Assembly (NCBI RefSeq): GCF_015355755.1
Contig: NZ_JACVEE010000001.1
Location: forward strand, 1,984,001-2,048,000
Direction: 5' to 3'
DNA length: 64,000 nt
Origin: Nocardia sp. XZ_19_385
GTDB taxonomy: Bacteria; Actinomycetota; Actinomycetes; Mycobacteriales; Mycobacteriaceae
The notes below the pieces were generated by a model, which did no database searches, was not told where the DNA came from, and saw nothing but the letters and a program-made list of their open reading frames with translations. Positions 52,135 through 61,821 of this stretch are shown here, piece after piece (position 1 is the first letter of the stretch; each line of letters opens with the position of its first letter). A program made the position numbers and the translations under genes.

Positions 52135-52524
52135 CTACCCGGCGGTGTTCAGGTCCGCGGCCGCACGCACTAGAGCCACGAAAGCCTCCTCGTCGAGCTT
52201 GTCGTCCGCATAGATATCGATGGCGCGCCGAGTGTTGCCGTCGAGGCTGGAGTTGAACAGCATCGACGGGTCGTCGAGTTGAGCACCCTTGGGAAAGGTG
52301 ACCTTAACGTGATCCTTGTATGTTTCGCCGGTGCAAAGCATTCCGGCATGCGACCACACCGGGACACCGCGCCACTTCCATTCCTCGACCGCTTCGGGGT
52401 CGGCGTCTCGGACGAGCTTGCGGATCCGAGCGAGGGCCTCCCCACGCCAATCACCCAATTCCTTGATTCGCGCGTCTATCAGCTGAGAGGGAGACAAGTC
52501 CGAACCACTCATCGCTGGGGTCAT
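52135..52524 (-). CDS. DUF1801 domain protein
   Basis: A 129-aa YdhG/YjhX-like protein, from ATG 52524 (ATG 52512 is an alternative). Typical DUF1801 features: IDARIKELGDWRGEALARIRKLV at the start, EEWKWRGVPVWSHAGMLC, then VKVTFPKGAQLDDP. The family is widespread and of unknown function, with an SRPBCC-unlike two-layer fold. It is divergent from the glycosyltransferase gene and convergent with the DUF1444-like gene. Confidence 0.85.
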   Translation of the reverse strand: MTPAMSGSDLSPSQLIDARIKELGDWRGEALARIRKLVRDADPEAVEEWKWRGVPVWSHAGMLCTGETYKDHVKVTFPKGAQLDDPSMLFNSSLDGNTRRAIDIYADDKLDEEAFVALVRAAADLNTAG

Positions 52525-52669
52525 GTGAGGGATTCTCACCGATCGCCGCGCGGGCCGGAGTGACCACCAGCGGGGGCTGCGTGTCGCGCCCAGGTCATCG
52601 GTACGCGGGCGAACAGGATGAGTGCATGCGTAGTAGCCGATCGTTTGCCGTCTTAGTCTTCGCAGTCCC

Positions 52670-53992
52670 GTGACCTCTTTGGATGCACTCGTGCGTGCCG
52701 CCGCATTCGGCGTCATGGTGATCGCTCTGGGCTATACCGTGCCACTCGTTGTGATCGGCGTGCTGTTCGCCCGTCGCTCGGACAACTCGCTGCGGGCACA
52801 GTTGGCGTTGCAAGCGGGCTCGCCGGTGGAGATACCGCCCGGCTGGAGTGTCTTCGTGCTGGTGCCCTGCCTGAACGAGGCGAAGGTCATCGGGAATACC
52901 GTGCACAGCCTGCGCGAGCACCAGCCCGGCGCGCAGGTGATCGTCATCGACGACGGCAGTGCCGACGACACCGCGGAACTCGCCGAAAAAGCCGGTGCGG
53001 GAAAGATTTTCGTGGTGCGGAGGACCCTGCCTGACGCACGGCGCGGGAAAGGCGCGGCGCTGAACGCGGGTCTGCGGCACCTCCGGTCGTGTGTGCGGAA
53101 GCAGGGTTTGGACCCGGCGCGGGTGCTGGTGTGTGTGCTGGACGCCGACGGGCGGATGACACCGGGCGCGGCCGCGAAAGTGGCTGGACTGTTCGAGGAT
53201 CCGGGGGTGGGCGGTGCACAGCTGGCGGTGCGGATTCGTGGTCGCGAACACGTCGCGCTCAGATTCCAGGATTGGGAGTTCTGGGGGCTCAGTGCGCTCA
53301 GCCAGTTCGGCCGGGTCGCCACCGGTTCGGTGAGTATGGCGGGGAACGGGCAGTTCAGCAGGCTGTCCGCGCTCGATATGGTGGGCGAGCGACCGTGGTC
53401 GGATTCGCTCACCGAGGATCTCGATCTCGGCATCAGCCTGGCGGTTGCCGGGTGGCGGGTCACCTCCACCATGGGCGCCTTTGTGTCACAACAGGGTTTG
53501 ACCGACGCGCGCCGCCTGCTGCGGCAACGTACCCGCTGGTTCCAGGGCCATATGAGCGCGATGAGCCGATTGCCCGAATTGTGGACCGGCCGCGGGATCC
53601 GGCTGGGCACCCGGCTGGAGCTCACCGGATATCTGTTCATCCCGTTCCTGATCACGCTGCCGTGGTCGCTGATTCAGCAATATCTCCTGCTGCGCTTGAT
53701 ATTCGGGGACGACAACATGTTCACCCTCGCGGACGGACCGCTGTGGGTACGCGTCCTCAGCGGCGTGGCCTGGTATCTGGTGTCCTTCTCCGGCTACGTG
53801 ATCTGGGCGGTGGTGTATTGGCGGCGCACCGACGATCTGGCGTTGTACCGATCGCTCTTCTACTCCCACGCCCAAATCCTGTGGAACTACGTCAGCTTCA
53901 TCGCCGTGTGGCGAGCCGCCTGGCGAATCGTCACCGGACGCGTCAACTGGGCGAAAACCGAACGCACCGAAGAAGTCCCGGTGACCGGATGA
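52670..53992 (+). CDS. GT2 family processive glycosyltransferase (membrane)
   Basis: A 440-aa inverting glycosyltransferase. Helix at 11-34, then catalytic domain with DDG at 94-96, DAD at 158-160, TED at 248-250 and QRTRW at 286-290, the D,D,D,QxxRW set of processive synthases such as cellulose, chitin and hyaluronan synthases. Three or more C-terminal helices form a channel. It is coupled by an ATGA to a UDP-GlcNAc 2-epimerase, so the sugar used may be ManNAc. GTG start. Confidence 0.9.
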   Translation: MTSLDALVRAAAFGVMVIALGYTVPLVVIGVLFARRSDNSLRAQLALQAGSPVEIPPGWSVFVLVPCLNEAKVIGNTVHSLREHQPGAQVIVIDDGSADDTAELAEKAGAGKIFVVRRTLPDARRGKGAALNAGLRHLRSCVRKQGLDPARVLVCVLDADGRMTPGAAAKVAGLFEDPGVGGAQLAVRIRGREHVALRFQDWEFWGLSALSQFGRVATGSVSMAGNGQFSRLSALDMVGERPWSDSLTEDLDLGISLAVAGWRVTSTMGAFVSQQGLTDARRLLRQRTRWFQGHMSAMSRLPELWTGRGIRLGTRLELTGYLFIPFLITLPWSLIQQYLLLRLIFGDDNMFTLADGPLWVRVLSGVAWYLVSFSGYVIWAVVYWRRTDDLALYRSLFYSHAQILWNYVSFIAVWRAAWRIVTGRVNWAKTERTEEVPVTG

Positions 53993-55110
53993 CCGTGCGC
54001 GCGATGCTCGTCCTCGGCACCCGGCCCGAAGCCGTCAAACTGGCTCCGGTCGCCCGCGCGATGGCCGCCGATCCGCTGTGGGAACCGCTACTCGTCACCA
54101 CCGGACAGCATCGGGAAATGCTGCGGCAGATGCTGCATCTTTTTCCCGCCTGCGATCACACCGAACTCGATGTCATGCGCACCCGCCAGCAGCTGTCCAC
54201 GCTGACTGCCCGGCTGATCGATGTCCTCGGCGCGGTGATCCGCGCGCACCGGCCCGATCTGGTAGTGGTGCAAGGTGATACGACGACCGCGCTGACCGGC
54301 GCACTGGCCGCGTTCTACGAACGCGTGCCTGTCGCGCACGTCGAAGCCGGCCTTCGAACCGGCGTGGTGGACAATCCCTTTCCCGAAGAACTCAACCGCA
54401 CCCTGATCGCCCGCGTCGCCCGCTGGCACTTCGCTCCCACCGCCCGCGCCGCCGAACAGCTGAAAACCGAAGGCGTGCCCGAGGGTTCGGTCTTCGTCAC
54501 CGGCAACACCGCCGTCGACAATCTCCGCTGGGTGCTGGACCGAGGCGAGGGCCGCGACCATTTCGCCACCGCCTCGCGCCGGGTCCTGCTCACCTTGCAT
54601 CGCCGGGAGAACCAGGGCACCACCATGCGCGGGATGGGGGCAGCGATCCGCCGCCTCGCCGACCGCGGCGATCTCGAGATTCTGCTGCCGCTGCACAAGA
54701 GCCCGGCCGTCCGTGAAGCCTTGCTCCCCCATTTCGCCGGTCACCCGCATATCCGTGTCGTCGAGCCGCTGAACTACCTCGACTTCACCGCCACCCTCGC
54801 CGCCTGCGACCTCGTCCTCACCGACTCCGGCGGCATCCAGGAGGAGGCCCCGACCCTCGGCAAGCCAGTCCTGATCTTGCGCACCACTACTGAACGCCCG
54901 GAGGCCGTGGACGTGGGGGCGGCACAGCTGATCGGCACCGACCCCGACGCGATCGTCGCCGCCACCACCGCCGTCCTCGAGGATCACGCGACCTACACCC
55001 GAATGTCGAAGGCAGGTAACCCGTTCGGCGACGGAAAGGCCGCCGGGCGCATCGTCACCCAACTGTCGGCCGACTGTGCCGACCTGGTCCGGGCACCGGT
55101 GGGTGTTTGA
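53989..55110 (+). CDS. wecB: UDP-N-acetylglucosamine 2-epimerase (non-hydrolysing)
   Basis: A 373-aa cytosolic enzyme that interconverts UDP-GlcNAc and UDP-ManNAc. Motifs: LVLGTRPEAVKLAP at the start, VVQGDTTTAL, HVEAGLRTG, NPFPEELNRT and TDSGGIQEEAPTLGKP, all with conserved active-site residues. Its ATG overlaps the glycosyltransferase stop by 4 nt; the pair probably makes a ManNAc-containing polysaccharide or wall teichoic-like polymer. Followed at 9 bp by a GNAT gene. Confidence 0.93.
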   Translation: MTVRAMLVLGTRPEAVKLAPVARAMAADPLWEPLLVTTGQHREMLRQMLHLFPACDHTELDVMRTRQQLSTLTARLIDVLGAVIRAHRPDLVVVQGDTTTALTGALAAFYERVPVAHVEAGLRTGVVDNPFPEELNRTLIARVARWHFAPTARAAEQLKTEGVPEGSVFVTGNTAVDNLRWVLDRGEGRDHFATASRRVLLTLHRRENQGTTMRGMGAAIRRLADRGDLEILLPLHKSPAVREALLPHFAGHPHIRVVEPLNYLDFTATLAACDLVLTDSGGIQEEAPTLGKPVLILRTTTERPEAVDVGAAQLIGTDPDAIVAATTAVLEDHATYTRMSKAGNPFGDGKAAGRIVTQLSADCADLVRAPVGV

Positions 55111-55119
55111 ATAGGCGGA

Positions 55120-55659
55120 ATGACCGCACAGTTCATCCGTGACGATTCCACTTCGGCGGCAGCACAATCCGAAGCGCTGATCGATTTGTACGCCGAGGTT
55201 TTCGCGGAGCCGCCCTACCATGAGCGTCCGGGGGACGTGGCCCGGTTCCGGGAGTTGCTGACCGCCGAACTCGCGGAACCGGGATTCGATCTCGTCCGGG
55301 CGGTCGAGGACGACGAGCTCATCGGCATGGCCTATGGGTTCACTCTCGCGGCCGGTACGTGGTGGCCCAATGCGGCTACGCCACCACCGCCCGGTGCACT
55401 CGAGGTGCCGAAGTTCGCGATCATGGAACTCGCTGTGCGCCGATCCCATCGCGGTCGCGGGCTCGGCCGTGGCTTGCTGGACACGCTGCTGCGGGCTCGC
55501 ACCGAACCGCTCGCGGTCCTGTCCGTCGACCCGGCCGCTCCCGCCGATGCGCTCTACCGGGCCTGGGGCTGGCGGCCGGCGGGCTACACCAACCCCCACC
55601 CGAAAGACCACAGAAACTACAACATTCTGTGTTTCGATCAGCCTGTGATGACGACATGA
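55120..55659 (+). CDS. GNAT-family N-acetyltransferase
   Basis: A 179-aa acetyltransferase. LIDLYAEVFAEPPY is a typical N-terminal helix; FAIMELAVRRSHRGRGLGRGLLD holds the CoA-binding Q/RxxGxG/A-like loop, and AWGWRPAGYTNPHPKDHRNY ends the fold. It follows the epimerase by 9 bp and overlaps the next gene by ATGA, so it belongs to that transcript. Substrate unknown; sugar or drug acetylation is possible. Confidence 0.88.
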   Translation: MTAQFIRDDSTSAAAQSEALIDLYAEVFAEPPYHERPGDVARFRELLTAELAEPGFDLVRAVEDDELIGMAYGFTLAAGTWWPNAATPPPPGALEVPKFAIMELAVRRSHRGRGLGRGLLDTLLRARTEPLAVLSVDPAAPADALYRAWGWRPAGYTNPHPKDHRNYNILCFDQPVMTT

Positions 55660-56999
55660 GCGCGGACGGGATCGACGGACAGCTCGAACAGTGGCAGTCC
55701 TACCTGCGTAAACACGGCTCACAAGCCGACGCGGACGGGCTGGACGGGCAACTGCGGGGCAGCATCGAGGAACTGACCGCCACGGGGTTGCGGCCCGAGG
55801 AGAGTTTCCTCATCGCGCTGAAACGGCTGGCCGCGCAGGACGGTCCGGCGCGCGAATTCGCCCGCACCCAGTCGACGCGGTTGTGGCGCGACCTGGTGCT
55901 CACCGACCAGCCGAATCGCACAGGTAACCGGCCCGCTCTGCTCACGATGCTGGTGTGCGCGGTGGGAGCGGCAGTCGCGATCAAGGCGCCCGCGCTGTTC
56001 GGCGCCGACTTCGACGACAGCGCCGAGTTCTACCTGCGCAACCTCGCACTGTTCACGCTCACACCGCTCGCGGTCTACTTCGGCCTCCGCCGCCGGCTCG
56101 GCCCGGCCGCCATCGCGATCGTCGCAGGGCTGTTCGTGCTCGGTGCGGTCGCCGCCAACGCCTATGGGCTGGACAGTGATTCGCAATCGATCGCGCTATC
56201 GGCCATCCATCTGCCGCTGGCGCTGTGGCTCGCAACGGGCGTGGCCTACGCCGGCGGCGAGTGGCGCTCAGCTCCCAAGCGCATGGACTTCATCCGCTTC
56301 ACCGGCGAATGGATCATCTATCTCGTCCTGATCTATCTGGGTGGCGGCGTGCTCACCGCCATCACGGCCGGCACCTTCGACGCCATCGGCATCGACGTCG
56401 AAACCTTCGTCGGCGAGTGGCTCGTGCCGTGTGGCGCGGTCGCGGCCATGGTGGTCGCGGCCTGGCTGGTGGAGACCAAGCAGGGCGTCCTGGAAACCAT
56501 CGCGCCGATGCTGACGAAGATCTTCACTCCGCTGTTCACCGTCGTACTGCTCGCGCTGCTGATCGGTTTCGGACTGAGCCGCACCGGCCTCGAAGTCGAC
56601 CGCGATGTGCTGATCCTGTTCGACCTGCTGCTCGCGGTGATCCTCGGCCTGCTGCTCTACGCCATCTCCGCCACCGACCGCCCGGACGAACCGAAGCTCT
56701 TCGACAAACTCCAACTGGCCCTGGTGGTCAGCGCCCTGCTCGTCGACCTGCTGGTGCTGACCGCCATCACCGGCCGCATCACCGAATACGGAACCACCCC
56801 CAACAAGATCGCCGCCCTCGGCGAGAACCTCATCCTGCTGGCCAACCTCGCCTGGTCGGCCTGGCTGCTTTTCGGATTCCTGCGTGGGCGAACGCCTTTC
56901 GCGCGCCTGGAACGGTGGCAGACCAGCTACCTCCTGGTCTACGCCGCCTGGGCGTGGATCGTGGTGCTGGTCTTCCCACCGCTGTTCGGCTTCCGCTAG
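55656..56999 (+). CDS. DUF4153-like polytopic membrane protein
   Basis: A 447-aa protein: about 90 soluble N-terminal residues (QWQSYLRKHGSQADADGLDGQLRGSIEEL, a HAAS-like helical part), then about ten helices with family features WIIYLVLIYLGGGVLTAIT and ITEYGTTPNKIAALGENLILL. Function of DUF4153 is unknown. It is translationally coupled to the GNAT gene (ATGA), and its stop overlaps the convergent L,D-transpeptidase stop. Confidence 0.82.
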   Translation: MSADGIDGQLEQWQSYLRKHGSQADADGLDGQLRGSIEELTATGLRPEESFLIALKRLAAQDGPAREFARTQSTRLWRDLVLTDQPNRTGNRPALLTMLVCAVGAAVAIKAPALFGADFDDSAEFYLRNLALFTLTPLAVYFGLRRRLGPAAIAIVAGLFVLGAVAANAYGLDSDSQSIALSAIHLPLALWLATGVAYAGGEWRSAPKRMDFIRFTGEWIIYLVLIYLGGGVLTAITAGTFDAIGIDVETFVGEWLVPCGAVAAMVVAAWLVETKQGVLETIAPMLTKIFTPLFTVVLLALLIGFGLSRTGLEVDRDVLILFDLLLAVILGLLLYAISATDRPDEPKLFDKLQLALVVSALLVDLLVLTAITGRITEYGTTPNKIAALGENLILLANLAWSAWLLFGFLRGRTPFARLERWQTSYLLVYAAWAWIVVLVFPPLFGFR

Positions 57000-57682
57000 C
57001 CCTGCTGAGCGGCGATGGCGATCACCGGATGTGCGGCCGGGTCCAGCCAGCGCATGACGGCATCCAGATCGGGAGCGGCGATAGCCACACAGCCCGCGGT
57101 GGGCTCGCCGGTAGACACATGCAGGAAGAAGGCCGAGCCGTGGCCCGGGCGCGCGGGCCAGCGGTTGTAGTCCATGACCACCGCGCGGTCGTAGGCATAG
57201 CCGACCGCCCCGAGCCGCTCGCTGACGCTTTCGTTGAACGGGCACAAACCCGGCGGGCAGAGAAACGGCATGTTGTAGAGGAGTGAGCGGGAGTCGCCGA
57301 CCCACCAATCCCACGGCGTCACTTGGCGATACGGCAGGCGGGTGCCGTTGCCCGGACGGTTGCCGAACGCGTGGCTCAGCGCCCACACTCCCGCCGGTGT
57401 GCGTGCGACAGCTTCGCGGGCCTCCCCCACGCCCTCCGCGCCGACGAATGCCGGAAACGGTCCCAGCGCGCGAATCCACCTGGAGCCCTGCCGTTCCCAC
57501 GCCTCCAGCACGGCGGTGGTCGACGAGGAGCCGGGAGCGAGGACGGTGACGACCTGTCCGGCCGGGCCGTCGTAGGGCACGGGCAACGCCGCGGCCTGGG
57601 CCGGTGCACCCGACAGCGCCACCATCGCCAGGGCGAGACACAGCACCGACCGGAGCCGGAAGCGAGAGTCGTCAATGGTCAT
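56996..57682 (-). CDS. secreted L,D-transpeptidase (YkuD-fold) family protein
   Basis: About 228 aa from ATG 57682 (MTIDDSRFRLRS). Signal peptide with core VLCLALAMVALSG, cleaved near AQAAA. The YkuD-type catalytic motif is FFLHVSTGEPTAGCVAI, giving His and a nucleophilic Cys in the expected spacing. Members form 3-3 peptidoglycan cross-links or attach proteins; the sequence resembles the YkuD/ErfK-like single-domain secreted forms, without the Ig domains of mycobacterial LdtMt enzymes. Convergent with the DUF4153 gene. Confidence 0.87.
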   Translation of the reverse strand: MTIDDSRFRLRSVLCLALAMVALSGAPAQAAALPVPYDGPAGQVVTVLAPGSSSTTAVLEAWERQGSRWIRALGPFPAFVGAEGVGEAREAVARTPAGVWALSHAFGNRPGNGTRLPYRQVTPWDWWVGDSRSLLYNMPFLCPPGLCPFNESVSERLGAVGYAYDRAVVMDYNRWPARPGHGSAFFLHVSTGEPTAGCVAIAAPDLDAVMRWLDPAAHPVIAIAAQQG

Positions 57683-57846
57683 CCGGCATTTTCTCCACCG
57701 AACCGGGTGCGCGGGCCGACCTCCCGCGTGGGCCGCGTGTCGCGGCCTCCGCCTCCGGTAGGTAGCGAACTTCGTCCCCTGGTAGGTGTCGCCGGCTGCG
57801 CGCACAGGGCAGATTGGTAGCCCAGCACCGAGGGAAAGCCGAACTC

Positions 57847-58683
57847 ATGCAACCCATCTCCGCCGGAAAGCTCCGCGCCGCAGGAATCACCAGCAGGATG
57901 CTGCAATCCGGCGACAGCAGCGCCACCGAGGCAGTCGTCTTCCTGCACGGCACGCCGGGCAATTCCACCGACTGGCTCCAATTCCTGCCGCGGGTAGGCG
58001 CATTCGCCCGCGCGATCGCGTTCGACATGCCCGGCTATGGTGCCGCCCGCACCTTCCCCAGTTTCGATCACCGCGTCGAAGGCGGCTACCGCGCGTTCCT
58101 CGTCGCCGCCATCGAGGCGCTCGGCCTCGAACGGGTCCACCTGGTCGGGCACGATTTCGGCGTCCCCTGGGGATTGGCCTGGGCCGCAGCCCAACCCGAG
58201 CGCGTCGCCTCGCTCACACTGATCAACGCGGGCGCGCTGCCCGACTACCACTGGCACACCTATGCCCGGATCTGGCAGACGCCCGTCCTCGGCGAACTCA
58301 CCCAGGCCGTGACCAACCGCGCCGGAATGCGCTGGTTGCTGCAACGGGCCAACCCTCGGCTGCCTGACGAGTTCATAGACCGCATGTACACCGGCTACGA
58401 CCGGTACACCCGCCGGACCGTGCTCGAGCTCTACCGCGCCGCCCGGGACCCCTCCGGCATGCTGGCCGAATCGGCCTCCGCCATCCCCCGCGAGATCCCG
58501 GCCCTGATCCTCTGGGGCGAGGACGACCCGTGGCTGCCCGCCCGCTACGCCCACAGCCAATCCCAGATCTGGCCCGCCGCCGACATCCAGATCCTGCCCG
58601 GGCTCGGCCACTGGCCGTTCGCCGACGACCCCGAGGCCGTCGCCGCGCACCTTGTTCCATTCCTGATGAGTAATGCCACCTAA
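57847..58683 (+). CDS. alpha/beta hydrolase (epoxide-hydrolase/dehalogenase-like)
   Basis: A 278-aa alpha/beta hydrolase from ATG 57847 (MQPISAGKLR). Oxyanion HG near residues 34-35 (LHGTPGNSTDW), nucleophile in VGHDFGVPW with Asp103, an acid in WGEDDPW, and catalytic His in GLGHWPF. An Asp nucleophile points to epoxide hydrolase or haloalkane dehalogenase chemistry rather than a serine esterase. Natural substrate unknown. Precedes the PaaK-like operon by 56 bp on the same strand. Confidence 0.87.
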   Translation: MQPISAGKLRAAGITSRMLQSGDSSATEAVVFLHGTPGNSTDWLQFLPRVGAFARAIAFDMPGYGAARTFPSFDHRVEGGYRAFLVAAIEALGLERVHLVGHDFGVPWGLAWAAAQPERVASLTLINAGALPDYHWHTYARIWQTPVLGELTQAVTNRAGMRWLLQRANPRLPDEFIDRMYTGYDRYTRRTVLELYRAARDPSGMLAESASAIPREIPALILWGEDDPWLPARYAHSQSQIWPAADIQILPGLGHWPFADDPEAVAAHLVPFLMSNAT

Positions 58684-58739
58684 TCCACTCGGGTAGGTGC
58701 ACAGATTCGGCGCAGCCGCCGCTCAGCGAGGCTTGACGC

Positions 58740-60308
58740 ATGAACAGAACTTTCACCGGGGGGACGCGGCGGGCGACGGCGCGGGAGCGGGCGAGAAGTG
58801 TTCGGCTGCGGGCAGTTTCAGGTCTGCTGACGGGGACTTACCATGCGGCGTCGGTGCACCCGGCGCTGTGGCGGCGGATGGCACGGACCTATCACCCGAG
58901 CCTGGCCCGGGTGGCAGCCCAGCACGCCGAAGCGGCCTGCCGGCTGGCGGCTGTGGAGGTGCCCGCCTACCGGGACTTCCTGCATCGATCCGGCGCTGGA
59001 AAAGCCAAGCGGCTCAGGAACTTCCCCGAAACGGGCAAGATCACCTACGCGCGCCGCTACGACGAGGAGAGCCGCTGCCGCAAAGGCCGGTTGCATCGTC
59101 CGGGCGTGATCGTCGACGAATCCTCGGGCTCGACCGGAACACCGTTCAACTGGGCGCGTGGCCCGAAGGAACTGCGCACGATCTACCGGAATGCGGCCGG
59201 TTACGTGCAGCTGGCGTTTCCCGGCGACCGGTTGTTCGTCATCAACGCGTACTCGATGGGCGCGTGGGCGACCGGCACCACCACCGGCGCGGCCATGGCG
59301 CGGATCGCGATGGTGAAGAACACCGGGCCGGATCTGGACAAGATTGTCGACACGCTGCGGCATTTCGGGCCCCGCTACGACTACATCGTCGCCGCGTACC
59401 CGCCGTTCCTCAAGCACCTGCGGGACCGCCTCGACGAGCTCGGATTCGACTGGGGCGCATACCGATTGCAGGGCATGGTGGGCGGCGAGTCGATGACCGA
59501 AGCGCTGCGCGACTACCCGGAGCAGCGCTTCGACCGGGTGCGGTCTGGTTACGGTGCGAGCGATCTGTCGATCGGTATCGGCGCAGAGACCACCTTCACC
59601 GTCTGGTTGCGCAAGCAGCTCGCCGCCGATCCCGCGCTGCGGCGCGAACTACTGGGCGCCGACGAGCAGCGGCTGCCGATGATCTTCCACTACAACCCGC
59701 TGGAAACGTATCTGGAGGTCAACGCGCACTCGGAGCTGTTGTGCACCATCACCTCCCGGCACTGCCTGCAACCCAAGCTGCGCTACAACATCGGCGACGA
59801 GGCCCGGGTACACACGCTGCCCGCGGTCTTGCGGGCGCTGCGCCGGGATCCGCTGCGCTGGGCCGAATTCGAACGCCACCGCGGCGCGGACCGGATGAAC
59901 CTGCCCCTGCTGTTCCTGTTCGGGCGCGCCGACAGCACCGTCTCCTACATGGGCGCGAACCTCTACCCGCAGGACGTCGAATACGGCCTCTACCAGGGCA
60001 ATCCGTACGCCGACCGAATCGCCCGGTTCTGCCTGACCCTCGAGGAATTGCCCGACCTGGAATCGCGCCCGGTGGTCAACCTGGAACTGCGCGACACCGG
60101 CCTGGACACCGGCGAGCGACTCCTGCTGTCCGAATCCTGCCGCAGCGGCGTGCTGAACCATCTGGCGCACGTCTCGCGTGACTTCGCCGAATCGCTGCGC
60201 GAGGACCCGAGCGCCGCCGACCTGCGGGTACGACTGTTCGAGCCCGGCACCGGCCCGTTCGCCGCCATGACCAAACTCAAGAACTCGTACCTGGTGGAGG
60301 CGTCATGA
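58740..60308 (+). CDS. PaaK-like adenylate-forming enzyme
   Basis: A 522-aa phenylacetate-CoA-ligase-like AMP-forming enzyme. ATP-loop ESSGSTGTP lies at 127-135; GYGASDLSIGIGAE lies in the central region, and LLFLFGRADSTVSYMGANLYPQDVEYGLY is the adenylation-family hinge with the conserved GR-D. It should activate a carboxylic acid as acyl-AMP, then form CoA or amide. First gene of a four-gene operon in which every junction is ATGA. No carrier protein is present, so the acyl acceptor is unclear. Substrate unknown. Confidence 0.88.
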   Translation: MNRTFTGGTRRATARERARSVRLRAVSGLLTGTYHAASVHPALWRRMARTYHPSLARVAAQHAEAACRLAAVEVPAYRDFLHRSGAGKAKRLRNFPETGKITYARRYDEESRCRKGRLHRPGVIVDESSGSTGTPFNWARGPKELRTIYRNAAGYVQLAFPGDRLFVINAYSMGAWATGTTTGAAMARIAMVKNTGPDLDKIVDTLRHFGPRYDYIVAAYPPFLKHLRDRLDELGFDWGAYRLQGMVGGESMTEALRDYPEQRFDRVRSGYGASDLSIGIGAETTFTVWLRKQLAADPALRRELLGADEQRLPMIFHYNPLETYLEVNAHSELLCTITSRHCLQPKLRYNIGDEARVHTLPAVLRALRRDPLRWAEFERHRGADRMNLPLLFLFGRADSTVSYMGANLYPQDVEYGLYQGNPYADRIARFCLTLEELPDLESRPVVNLELRDTGLDTGERLLLSESCRSGVLNHLAHVSRDFAESLREDPSAADLRVRLFEPGTGPFAAMTKLKNSYLVEAS

Positions 60309-60748
60309 GAACCACCGATTTCAGCAAGGCCCCGCCGCAGGGGCAGGCGTCGGCGATGTTCATTGGCGCCACCCGCTACCGCGGCCCGCGCTCGATCCTC
60401 ACGCTGACCCGCACCTGGGTCCGGCTGGTGCGCGATATGCGGCGCATGCGCGGATACCGCTGGCACAAGGTCTATTACGAGTTCCCATTTACCCTGGGCA
60501 CGATCGCCTTCTTCGACGACCGCGACGCTCTGCTCACCTTCGCGCGCAGCAAGCAGCATCGCAAGCTGATGGTCTGGGTGACCGACGAGACGAAGAACGC
60601 CACCGGCGGCTTCATCCGGCTGTACTACGCCGATCCGGCGGGCTACAGCAACGGCATCTGGCGCGCCGAGGGCAATCAGATGGCGCACATCCCGACCTTC
60701 ACGCCGCTGTCCACGGAGCGGACGGGCCCGCCGGTGGTGCGGCGATGA
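60305..60748 (+). CDS. small protein of ABM/DUF4188-like type, uncertain
   Basis: A 147-aa protein, ATGA-coupled on both sides. A beta-alpha pattern (AMFIGATRYRGPRSILTLTRTW; KVYYEFPFTLGTIAFF; DDRDALLTFARSKQHRKLMVW) fits the ferredoxin-like dimeric alpha/beta-barrel of antibiotic-biosynthesis monooxygenases or DUF4188 proteins. No cofactor site is visible. Probably acts with the adenylating enzyme in a short pathway. Confidence 0.65.
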   Translation: MRTTDFSKAPPQGQASAMFIGATRYRGPRSILTLTRTWVRLVRDMRRMRGYRWHKVYYEFPFTLGTIAFFDDRDALLTFARSKQHRKLMVWVTDETKNATGGFIRLYYADPAGYSNGIWRAEGNQMAHIPTFTPLSTERTGPPVVRR

Positions 60749-61821
60749 GGTTCGAGCAAGTATCGAATTCGCCTGCGCTGCGGGACTTCCTGGCGCTGCC
60801 GGAACGGCTGCACGACCACCGGTACGTGCCGACACCGCACCAGACGATCAAGCAGTGGTATCGCGACGGCGTCGGGCTGTACCTGCTGCGGGACAACTCG
60901 GGCCGGGTGATCGCCCGCACCACCCTGCACACCGACGCCGCGTTCGACGCGAAGCTGGGCCGCCGGTCGCAGTTGTTCGGGCTCACTGAATTCCGGCCCG
61001 GAGCGGGCGGCGCGCTGTTCGACGAGATCTGTTCCGCCGCACGCCGAAACGGGCGCGACGCGGTCTTCGGACCGGTGTCGCTGCTGCCGAACCAGGCGGG
61101 TGGTGTCATCACCTCCGGGTTCGAGGAACGCGGATTCATCGACAGTGCGTGGAATCCCGAGCACTATCCGCTGGAGTACGAAACCTTCGGATTCACACGC
61201 CGTTTCGAAGCGGACACCTGGATCTGCCCGACCACCTCCGAGCCGTCGGCGGTATTCGGCTTCGACGACAGCCGTCTGGCGACCGAGCAATTGCGCCTGC
61301 ATCGCGGCGACAAGAAGCGCATCGCAACCCAATTGCCGATCCTGCGCGAGATGCTGAATGCCTCCTTCGATCAACTGGGTTACTACACAAGCATTTCCGC
61401 CGAGCAGCTGGCCGCCCAGACCGACGGGCTCGCCTACCTGCTCGACGAGTCGCTGCTGCTCTACCTCACCAAGGCGGGCCGCCCGGTGGCGTTCGTCCTG
61501 TGCGTCCCCGACATCTCCGAGTTCCTCGGCAAGATCGGCGGCGACCTGGGTGTCCGCAACCAGCTTCGCTTGCTGGCCACCAGATCTCGCTACCGGCGCG
61601 AGGCGGTGCTCGTCATCAAGGGCACCGTCCCCGATCAGCAGGGCCACGGCTATATGCGCTACCTGTCGCGGGAACTCCTGCGCAACCTGCGCGCGGGCGG
61701 CTACCAGCAGCTGCGCAGCACCTTTGTCGAACACGCCAATCCCGCCTCGGCGGCGCACTATCGCGCGATGGGCGGCCGTCCGCTGCACGGCTACACCTTT
61801 TATGAAAGGGATCTGCGATGA
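60745..61821 (+). CDS. GNAT-fold acyltransferase-like protein
   Basis: A 358-aa protein. The C-terminal half has a GNAT pattern: VLVIKGTVPDQQGHGYMRYLSRELL (CoA loop QGHGYM) and VEHANPASAAHYRAMGGRP. The N-terminal half (PERLHDHRYVPTPHQTIKQWY; LRDNSGRVIARTTLHTD; FGPVSLLPNQAGGV) may be a second, degenerate GNAT. It could transfer the acyl group made by the PaaK-like enzyme. Coupled to both neighbours through ATGA. Confidence 0.8.
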   Translation: MRFEQVSNSPALRDFLALPERLHDHRYVPTPHQTIKQWYRDGVGLYLLRDNSGRVIARTTLHTDAAFDAKLGRRSQLFGLTEFRPGAGGALFDEICSAARRNGRDAVFGPVSLLPNQAGGVITSGFEERGFIDSAWNPEHYPLEYETFGFTRRFEADTWICPTTSEPSAVFGFDDSRLATEQLRLHRGDKKRIATQLPILREMLNASFDQLGYYTSISAEQLAAQTDGLAYLLDESLLLYLTKAGRPVAFVLCVPDISEFLGKIGGDLGVRNQLRLLATRSRYRREAVLVIKGTVPDQQGHGYMRYLSRELLRNLRAGGYQQLRSTFVEHANPASAAHYRAMGGRPLHGYTFYERDLR

